DNA of 64,000 nt from Chromatiaceae bacterium (lineage in GTDB: Bacteria; Pseudomonadota; Gammaproteobacteria; Chromatiales; Chromatiaceae): assembly GCA_024235395.1 (NCBI GenBank), contig JACKMK010000003.1, positions 310,001 through 374,000 of the forward strand, read 5' to 3'. This document shows, one piece after another, positions 58,093-64,000 of the stretch (the stretch's first letter is position 1; every line of letters starts with the position of its first letter). The notes below the pieces were generated by a model. The model was not told the origin of the DNA and searched no databases. It worked only from the letters and a program-made list of their open reading frames with translations. The translations under genes were made by a program, and so were the position numbers.

Positions 58093-58395
58093 ATGACACT
58101 GAAAGACCTGATCCTGTTGATCCTGATCCTCGCGGCGATCGCCGCGAACCTGTTGCTGCAGCCGGCGGCAGCGGCCGACGGCAGCAGCTGGGAACTGAAA
58201 CAGCTGCACCACCCGTCGACGTCACTGCTGCGTGCCGAGGATGCCGGGCGGGTAACCATCTACGACGGCCTGATGGTCAGCGAGGTCGATCGGGCCATGG
58301 ACCAGCAGTTCGATCGCATCGATTCGATGATGTTCGTACGCACCAAGCGGCCGGTGGAGAGCGGTGGTTTCATCGCCGACTCGGACTGCGACTGA
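58093..58395 (+). CDS. Small secreted or membrane-anchored protein
   Basis: 100 aa from ATG at 58093, after GAGGGGAG. An N-terminal hydrophobic helix (LILLILILAAIAANLLL) ends in QPAAAADG, which may be cleaved or may stay as an anchor. The remainder has VTIYDGLMVSEVDRAMDQQF and DRIDSMMFVRTKRP. Not recognised. Acidic C-terminus (DSDCD). Single-gene unit. Confidence 0.7.
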   Translation: MTLKDLILLILILAAIAANLLLQPAAAADGSSWELKQLHHPSTSLLRAEDAGRVTIYDGLMVSEVDRAMDQQFDRIDSMMFVRTKRPVESGGFIADSDCD

Positions 58396-58435
58396 GGGAT
58401 GGGTAGGACATCCCGGCCGCAGCGGACCGGGGCGG

Positions 58436-59314
58436 TCAGTCCGGCACCGCCATCTGCATGTTGGCTGCGATCGCCGCTCCGGGATCGACATTGAACCGCT
58501 GCCCGGTGTCCAGCGCATCGATACGGTGCATCTCCCCGTTACTGAGAACGAAACCTTGCAGCTCGATGTTCTGCCGCATGCGCACAGGGTCCTCCGATTT
58601 CGGTATCGGCACCCAGCCGTGTTGCAGGTTCCAGCGCAGTATCACCTGGGCCGGGGTCACCGCGTGTCGCTCGGCGATCTCGGCGATCACCGGGTCGGCT
58701 ACCGGCTTGCTGGCATTCGGAATGCCGCTCCAGGCGCCGGTTCCCAGCGGCGAATAGCTGACCACCTGGATATCCCGTGCGCGGCAGAATGCGGCCAGTT
58801 CCGGCTGCGAGAAATAAGGGTGGATCTCGACCTGGTTGCACACCGGCGTGACCTCGGCCGTCGCAAGGACCAGCTCCAGGTCGCTAATGCGGAAGTTCGA
58901 CACGCCGATCGCCCGTACCCGACCCTCGTCGTGCAGGCGCTCCATCGCGCGCCAGCTCTCGGCAATCAGGTCCGGCACCGGCCAGTGCAGCAGGTACAGA
59001 TCCAGGTACTCCAGATCCAGGCGACACTGGCTGTTGTCGAAGGCACGCAGGATCTGTTCATAGCCGCACTCGGTGTTCCATGCCTTGGTGACGACGAACA
59101 GGGCGTCACGCGCGACGCCGCTGCCCTTGATCGCCCGTCCGACGCTGCGCTCGTTCCCGTACATCGAGGCGGTGTCGAGATGCCGGTACCCGGCAGCGAT
59201 GGCCGCACCGACGACTTCGACAACTTCGTCGTTGTCGACCTGCCAGCCACGAATGGCGCCGGTGCCGAACCCGGGGGAGGGCATCGCAACGCCGTTGTGG
59301 AGCTGCACTTCCAT
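58436..59314 (-). CDS. Aldo/keto reductase
   Basis: 292 aa from ATG at 59314. AKR fold with the catalytic tetrad: HLDTASMYGNE (Asp, Tyr), VVTKAW (Lys) and YLLHWPVPD (His). Later blocks are IGVSNFRISDLE, NQVEIHPYFSQPEL and IPKSEDPVRMRQN (cofactor phosphate side). Typical of YeaE/DkgA-like NADPH reductases; substrate unknown. Confidence 0.93.
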   Translation of the reverse strand: MEVQLHNGVAMPSPGFGTGAIRGWQVDNDEVVEVVGAAIAAGYRHLDTASMYGNERSVGRAIKGSGVARDALFVVTKAWNTECGYEQILRAFDNSQCRLDLEYLDLYLLHWPVPDLIAESWRAMERLHDEGRVRAIGVSNFRISDLELVLATAEVTPVCNQVEIHPYFSQPELAAFCRARDIQVVSYSPLGTGAWSGIPNASKPVADPVIAEIAERHAVTPAQVILRWNLQHGWVPIPKSEDPVRMRQNIELQGFVLSNGEMHRIDALDTGQRFNVDPGAAIAANMQMAVPD

Positions 59315-59625
59315 ACACAATACCTCTTGCCATGCGTGAGATCGGGCGACGCAGGACTTTGCCTGGCCGCGGAACAGAGTATAGGCAAGGCACGATTGCG
59401 CTGACCCGTCGTCACGGCCGGCGCGCGGAATCCGGTCGCATGCCCTCGCCAGTGATGCCGTGGCCAGGATGCGCGCGGCCGCCAGACCAGGATGCACACG
59501 CGATCTTGGCCCACCTCCGAAGCATTCGTGGGGTGTCGTTTGCGACAGCGGTGTGGCATGAACGCGCCGACGCTTCGCGGGCGGCGTAAGGCGCCTTGTC
59601 GTGTGCGTTCGAAGATCGGTCAGCA
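59315..59625. other. Intergenic gap without recognised features
   Basis: About 310 bp between the aldo/keto reductase start and the end of the small repeat-like gene. Possible frames lack ribosome sites and protein-like composition. Confidence 0.35.
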
Positions 59626-59946
59626 TCAACGGTCGTTGACCGCCCCGAGACTCATCGATTGGTGGTTGCCGACGCCCGACTGCTTCTGCATCAGGCGATC
59701 GACGACCACGGAACCGTGCTGACCACCGACGTGCAGTTCCTGCCGGTTGTGCACGCCTGTCTGGGTCCGCTTCATCTGCCTTATGCGCGCGGATGCTGAT
59801 CTCAGTTGCGTTTCGGCGGCCGCTTCGGCGTACTCCCGGGCCACGGCCTCTTCGATCAATCTTTCCGCGTCGAGATGGACGCCGGCATGCGTCGCGCCTG
59901 CCAGCATCAGCATGACCAGGGCGGATCGTGTTGTTTGGTAGATCAT
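59626..59946 (-). CDS. Small secreted protein with two SNVIG-family half-repeats (member 3)
   Basis: 106 aa. The signal peptide is SALVMLMLAGATHAG. Residues 25-57 are an alanine-rich helical stretch. Residues 58-105 carry two degenerate copies of the family motif: RTQTGVHNRQELHVGG and MQKQSGVGNHQSMSLGAV. The second aligns over 22 residues, 11 of them identical, with a unit of the protein at 20411 (RLxQxQSGxxNxQ...GxVxD). It lacks the SNVIGSV half. The upstream region shares a conserved block with that of the five-repeat gene at 55908, so the relation is supported by both protein and promoter. Could be a minor, capping or nucleating subunit; that is inference. Confidence 0.75.
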   Translation of the reverse strand: MIYQTTRSALVMLMLAGATHAGVHLDAERLIEEAVAREYAEAAAETQLRSASARIRQMKRTQTGVHNRQELHVGGQHGSVVVDRLMQKQSGVGNHQSMSLGAVNDR

Positions 59947-60068
59947 GTTCTTCGTCTCGTTCGGCTTTTGGCTCCGGGCCGGGGTTTCGCAGCCCGCTTT
60001 ACTGACAACTCGAGATCCATGATGCCGTTCGACGGGACAAAAGGCTTTGCGCCAGGGCGCACCGCTGG

Positions 60069-60084
60069 TGTGACTTTTTTCACA
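60069..60084 (-). promoter_or_regulatory. Perfect CRP-consensus inverted repeat upstream of member 3
   Basis: On the minus strand TGTGA-AAAAAG-TCACA, the exact CRP/Vfr consensus with 6-bp spacer. It is 122 bp upstream of the start at 59946. Five bases later comes GGTGCGCCCTGG, then CAA and TTTTG, nearly the same order as upstream of 55908. Confidence 0.65.
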
Positions 60085-60133
60085 GCGGCACTGCCTCGGC
60101 ACCTGCCGGGCTCGAGTGGGTCCCGCGGACTAC

Positions 60134-60727
60134 TCAGCGCCGTGGCGGACGCCGCACGGCACTGAGCTCGGCATGCCGGAAACAATCGGTGGTGTGATCG
60201 TTGACCATGCCCACCGCCTGCATGAAGGCGTAACAGATGGTGCTACCGACGAACTTGAACCCCCGCTGTTTCAAGGCGCGGCTCATCGCGTCCGATTGCG
60301 GGGTCGTAACCGGTACCTGCCTGGCGTTCTTCCAGCGATTCTGTATCGGTTTGCCGTCTACGAACTGCCAGAGAAAATCGGACAGCCGTTCGCCGCCGGC
60401 GAGCAGATCGAGATAGGCGCGGGCGTTGCCGATGGCCGCATCGACTTTCAGGCGATTGCGGACGATGCCGGGATCTGCCAGCAGAAGGGCCTTGCGTGCC
60501 GGGTCGTAGCGCGCGATCTTCCGCGCATCGAAACCGTCGAAGGCGCGTCGGTAACCCTCGCGCTTCTTCAGAATGGTCGCCCACGAAAGGCCGGCCTGCG
60601 CACCTTCGAGGATCAGCATCTCGAACAGATGGCGGTCGTCGAGGTTGGGCACGCCCCATTCCCGATCGTGGTAGGCGATATATTCCGGCGTCACGCCGCT
60701 CGCCCATGCGCAACGATGTAGGGTCAA
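60134..60727 (-). CDS. tag: DNA-3-methyladenine glycosylase I
   Basis: 197 aa, TTG start at 60727 with GGGAGA upstream. Tag family: CAWASGVTPEYIAYHDREWG with the N-terminal zinc Cys, LILEGAQAGLSWATILKKRE (catalytic region), and the C-terminal zinc-snap MVNDHTTDCFRH. Removes 3-methyladenine from alkylated DNA. 28 bp after the large unknown gene, possibly co-transcribed. Confidence 0.94.
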   Translation of the reverse strand: MTLHRCAWASGVTPEYIAYHDREWGVPNLDDRHLFEMLILEGAQAGLSWATILKKREGYRRAFDGFDARKIARYDPARKALLLADPGIVRNRLKVDAAIGNARAYLDLLAGGERLSDFLWQFVDGKPIQNRWKNARQVPVTTPQSDAMSRALKQRGFKFVGSTICYAFMQAVGMVNDHTTDCFRHAELSAVRRPPRR

Positions 60728-60755
60728 GATCGATCTCCCGCCGAAAGCCCGCCGC

Positions 60756-63572
60756 TCACAGTTCGGTCAATGACCGCGGTGGCCTCCCCGCCACCTTGAT
60801 CTCTGCACGGACGATGTTACTGCCGGCCACCGGGACGCGTCCCGCGAGGCGCAGCACGCAGCGGAACAGTGCGATCGTCAGCGGCCTCGCCTTGTCCCGG
60901 ATCATCCGGAACAGGCTGACCTCGACCCACGGGGCCACGTGTTCGGCGATAATGCGTTGGCGCGCGTCGAGTTCCTCTTGCCACCGCGGTGGATCCCAGT
61001 CCGGCTCGGTCGCGGCAAGGCCGTGCACCTCCTGCATGGTCAACAGCAATCCGACCAAGTGGTCGCGCAGATCGATCATCGCCGCTGCGTGATCGAGCGC
61101 GTTCTGGAAATCGAACACCGTGTTGAACCCTGAGGGCAGCGCGGATTGATCGTTGATCCCGGCCGACAGTGCGGTCAGATCGCTCTTTTGCCGGCTGCGA
61201 ATGATCTGCGCCCAGGTCCCCGGCAGACCGTTGCTGGTGCAAAACGCCAGCAGCGCGCGCGGGTTGTGGACACCGTATTGATCGATCGCCCAGCCGATCT
61301 CTTCCGCCGCGAGCGCCTTGGTGCGGTCCGCCAGATCCGCCGCGGTCATGCCGACACCGAGCAGACGGCGCACCTCCTCGTCCGTGAGACGCATGCGGAC
61401 GATCAGCTCGGCCTCCTTGGCCTCCTGCGGATGCGTCTGCAGATAGCCCGCGGCGAACGCCGCGCTCGCCTGGCTGAGCAGATCGCGCTCGGCGAAACAG
61501 CGCAGGATGCTCTGCGCCTCGTCGGGGTCCAGTCGGTTGCCGCCGTGGCTCAACGTCAGGTCGAGGTCGAGATCGCTGGTCAGTGATGCGAGCGCCAGTC
61601 GCGACGATTCGACGAAGCGCAGGGTCCGGCGTTCGGCGAGCAACGAACGCTCCTGTTCCACCGAGGCCCGCGACACGACCGCGAGCACGTTGCCGCGGGC
61701 ATCCGCCTCGACACGCACGGCGGTATCGAGAATCGATCGGCCACTCAGCTGAAGATCGAGCAACACGACGTCGAACCCGCGCCCTCGCGTCCGTCGGGCG
61801 AAGCGCGACAATCGCCCGTCGAGCACCTGCACCGGCCCGTCCGAGGTCCCACCCCATGTCTTGACCACCGAGCGCAGATCCCCGGTCAGCACCTGTCGCC
61901 AGGCCGTGCGCGCCTGCGCGTCATCCGGCCGGAACGACAGTTCGAGCTCGCTGCCCGTCCCCTGCGATGCACTGGCATCGGCGGCGATGCGTGCAGAGAG
62001 TCTCACCTCGGTCGCCTCTTCCACCCGACGACCGATCTCGCCGATACGTTGCTGGTAACGGCTGAGCAGCCTGCGCAGTTCGTCGGCCCGCGCATCCACG
62101 CTTCGCAAGCGATCGTTCGACCCTTCGCCGATCTCGTCGAGCGCCTTCGCGACCTGCTTGTAGCGGGTGCTCGATTTCACATAAGCGGCGATGGCCTCCC
62201 CGGCCTTTTCGATGAACTCGTCGATGGCGTCCAGCACCATCGCCTCGATGCGTGGCCGCAACTCCGTCGACAGGTCCAGATCGGCCAACAACAACTCGGC
62301 GAGGGGGCCGACCACCGCCTCGGCACGCTTCTCCCACTTCAACGCCGTGGTCTCGATACGATGACTGATCAGGCCGGCGATCACCTCGGCGGGTGGCCTG
62401 GCCGCATCGATCCCGAAACCCGCCAGCGCGAGGTCGCGGAACCAGGCCTCGCCGGCGCGCCGGTTCAACCACGCGGTGGCCCGCTCGCGGATCATCTCGG
62501 AGGGTTCGGTGAATGCCTTCAGCTCTTCGACGATGGTCGCCGCCGATCCGAGATACCGGGCCAGCTGCGGCTTGATGGCCTGGTAGTACTCGCTGAAGTC
62601 GACCTGGATACCCAGGCGCAGCGCGACCGACGATGATTCGGTCCTACCGCTCACGATCGACAGCAGGACATTGCCTGGACGCACCGCATCCTGACGCGCG
62701 ACAAAGCTGTGCGAACCGGCCCGGTGGGCGGAAAAACCCACCGCCACCCCGAGTGCCGCTTCGGTGTTCGCGAGCAGCTCCATCGGCAGGCTGACCGCTA
62801 TCTCGCCACCTACGTCCAGCTGACCTTCGACATCGAGCCGCATCGCCAACAGCTCCTGACTGTCGAGCAGGTCGTGGATGCGCGCCAGGTCCAATGGCAG
62901 CGCGTCCCCGAGGCGCGCGGCGTTGTCCACCAGGACGCGCCCCCAGCGACGTTCGCTGCGGTTCAGGAACCAGTACCGCAGGCCGGTATTCAGCGCGGCC
63001 GCGGAGCGGCCGCTCAGGGTGATCGGATGGAGCGGCAGTCCGGCCTTGACCTCGCCTTTCAGCGTGCCGGAGAAATGCACCAGCACCGGACACCGGTCCA
63101 GGGCGAAGGACGCAAACCAGGGCTCCGGCTCAGGGCTCGCATCCACGACCAACGCCGCTTCCGCCTGTGCGCCGAGCAGCAGGGTGAAACCCTCGACGTC
63201 CGGGATCGGCACCGGCAGCGGGGCAGTGATCGGCAGGCGCAGTGGCGGGGTGTCACTCGCCGCCACGTCGCGCAGGTTCAGGCTCAGCAGGCGCGCCGGT
63301 CCCTCGCCCAGCCGCTGGTCGAGCGTCCGCTGAAACGCGACCAGACGCTCCAGTTCGCTCTGGTCGATCTCGAGGACCGCCAGCAACGCCTCCAACTCGG
63401 CGCCGGTCGGCAGCCCGCCGCTGCGAAAACGCCGGAGCAATGCCAGGATGTCGTCCGCGCCGTCCGGCAGGTGCGCCCCGGCCAATCGGTCCTGCAACTG
63501 GCTGAGCAGCAGCAGGTCCCCGGCGCGGGAGATCGCCGAAAAGCCTTCGATGATGCGCGAAATCCAGTTCAT
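60756..63572 (-). CDS. Large protein of unknown function
   Basis: 938 aa from ATG at 63572, with GGGAGGGA well placed. No signal peptide and no clear TM segments. The N-terminal part (1-110) is helical. Residues about 110-340 are beta-rich (ITAPLPVPIPDVEGFTLLL, LVHFSGTLKGEVKAGLPLHP). A long helical and coiled-coil stretch follows (VDARADELRRLLSRYQQRIG). A second beta-rich part (DVVLLDLQLSGRSILDTAVR) comes before a helical C-terminal region (MRLTDEEVRRLLGVGMTAAD). I recognise no family. Neighbours are tag and a partial gene; the window edge hides the rest of the context. Confidence 0.7.
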   Translation of the reverse strand: MNWISRIIEGFSAISRAGDLLLLSQLQDRLAGAHLPDGADDILALLRRFRSGGLPTGAELEALLAVLEIDQSELERLVAFQRTLDQRLGEGPARLLSLNLRDVAASDTPPLRLPITAPLPVPIPDVEGFTLLLGAQAEAALVVDASPEPEPWFASFALDRCPVLVHFSGTLKGEVKAGLPLHPITLSGRSAAALNTGLRYWFLNRSERRWGRVLVDNAARLGDALPLDLARIHDLLDSQELLAMRLDVEGQLDVGGEIAVSLPMELLANTEAALGVAVGFSAHRAGSHSFVARQDAVRPGNVLLSIVSGRTESSSVALRLGIQVDFSEYYQAIKPQLARYLGSAATIVEELKAFTEPSEMIRERATAWLNRRAGEAWFRDLALAGFGIDAARPPAEVIAGLISHRIETTALKWEKRAEAVVGPLAELLLADLDLSTELRPRIEAMVLDAIDEFIEKAGEAIAAYVKSSTRYKQVAKALDEIGEGSNDRLRSVDARADELRRLLSRYQQRIGEIGRRVEEATEVRLSARIAADASASQGTGSELELSFRPDDAQARTAWRQVLTGDLRSVVKTWGGTSDGPVQVLDGRLSRFARRTRGRGFDVVLLDLQLSGRSILDTAVRVEADARGNVLAVVSRASVEQERSLLAERRTLRFVESSRLALASLTSDLDLDLTLSHGGNRLDPDEAQSILRCFAERDLLSQASAAFAAGYLQTHPQEAKEAELIVRMRLTDEEVRRLLGVGMTAADLADRTKALAAEEIGWAIDQYGVHNPRALLAFCTSNGLPGTWAQIIRSRQKSDLTALSAGINDQSALPSGFNTVFDFQNALDHAAAMIDLRDHLVGLLLTMQEVHGLAATEPDWDPPRWQEELDARQRIIAEHVAPWVEVSLFRMIRDKARPLTIALFRCVLRLAGRVPVAGSNIVRAEIKVAGRPPRSLTEL

Positions 63573-63674
63573 CGAACCGTCCCTCCCATGCATGCGGCAC
63601 AACCGCTTACCCCGAGCGCAAACCCCTTGACCAGCGCGCGGGGCGAACGACCCCGACCACGCCGTGCAGATTCG

Positions 63675-64000
63675 CTACCCGACCTTGTCACTGGATTCGC
63701 CGAGATAGGCATCGATCTCGCCGACCGGGCCATTGCGCAGCAGGTAGACCCGGGGATTGGTGCGTACGGCGACCTCGCCGTCCAGACTGACGCGCACGGG
63801 TTCACGGTCGAGAATGCCCAATCGCCGACTGAGACAGTCCGCGCGCCAGCGTTTGCTCGCCTTTTTTGCGCGTTCCTCGACAACGATGCGCGTCAGGGCA
63901 AACTCGTCCGTCGGCTGTTCGTGAAAGACACGGGTGATGATCTCGCTGCGCGCCTTTTCGAACCCACCCTGCTGGACACCCATGTCGTAGAGGGCCGAGA
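63675..64000 (-). CDS. Protein of unknown function, N-terminus beyond the window
   Basis: The frame is open to the right edge (SALYDMGVQQGG...), so the start cannot be placed; an internal ATG exists at 63983. About 108 residues are visible: ARSEIITRVFHEQPTDEFAL, a Lys/Arg-rich EERAKKASKRWRADCLSRRL, then a beta-rich stretch VRVSLDGEVAVRTNPRVYLL and DAYLGESSD. Not recognised. It precedes the 938-aa gene by about 100 bp on the same strand. Confidence 0.55.
   Translation of the reverse strand, partial: SALYDMGVQQGGFEKARSEIITRVFHEQPTDEFALTRIVVEERAKKASKRWRADCLSRRLGILDREPVRVSLDGEVAVRTNPRVYLLRNGPVGEIDAYLGESSDKVG

Noticed and set aside
1..64000. Insertion sequences, integrases, tRNA attachment sites or CRISPR arrays
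   Set aside because: None seen: no transposase or integrase reading frame, no spaced short direct repeats with unique spacers, and no tRNA-like cloverleaf noticed by eye.

Overview
The window is GC-rich, densely packed bacterial DNA with no rRNA, tRNA, CRISPR array or insertion sequence that I could see. Urease with an Urt urea importer, an LPS core/O-antigen region with HldE and heptosyltransferase-like genes, a PilU-type ATPase, an HAE1-type RND pump and a periplasmic multihaem cytochrome together point to a Gram-negative gammaproteobacterium. A sulfur-oxidiser-like (Chromatiales-type) relative is a guess from the overall gene mix, not something the sequence proves.

Layout. 1-9.5 kb (minus strand): one long operon urtABCDE, a tiny membrane-protein gene, then ureD-ureA-ureB-ureC-ureE (cut by the left edge), with a good sigma-54 -24/-12 promoter upstream of urtA. 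9.9-12.8 kb: a three-gene cassette of a META/HslJ-like secreted protein, a papain-like protease fused to an alpha/beta hydrolase, and a GH108-type lysozyme whose expected catalytic Glu is Gln. 12.9-14.1 kb: pilU. 14.7-19.6 kb: tetR divergent from an RND efflux operon, with a near-perfect 27-bp palindrome between them. 19.7-21.7 kb: a pentapeptide-repeat protein, a secreted protein made of five 36-residue repeats, and an OmpA-like protein. 21.9-24.5 kb: the AmmeMemoRadiSam trio. 24.5-34.5 kb: diguanylate cyclase, DUF2238 protein, a secreted unknown, a TPR lipoprotein, a 12-CXXCH cytochrome and, upstream of it, a sensor kinase/sigma-54 activator pair. 34.9-37.2 kb: lipoprotein, TIR-domain membrane protein and zinc-ribbon repeat protein. 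37.3-39.5 kb: HAF/PKD secreted protein and a Lys-Cys-rich peptide. 39.7-42.3 kb: arsR-gapdh-arsJ arsenate resistance. 42.4-55.5 kb: surface polysaccharide/LPS block with many GT4 glycosyltransferases, a sulfotransferase, an O-antigen ligase, hldE, a deacetylase and a GT9 enzyme. 55.9-60.1 kb: a second five-repeat secreted protein, a zinc metalloprotease, a small unknown, an aldo/keto reductase and a third, shorter relative of the repeat proteins. 60.1-64 kb: tag, a large unknown and a gene cut by the right edge.

How parts fit. The importer and urease form a nitrogen-scavenging unit whose promoter type fits NtrC control. The kinase/activator pair, a 29-bp dyad and a -24/-12 promoter are arranged as a self-contained switch for the 12-haem cytochrome. 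The arsenic trio converts arsenate to an exported organoarsenical.

The most novel-looking signal is a family of secreted proteins sharing the motif QSGLLNKQ/SNVIGSV. It occurs three times in this window (20.4, 55.9 and 59.6 kb). Two members share a conserved upstream block with a TGTGA/TCACA inverted repeat at almost the same distance from their start codons. The core QxGxxNxQ resembles curlin-type amyloid repeats, but the 36-residue period differs and I do not recognise the family.
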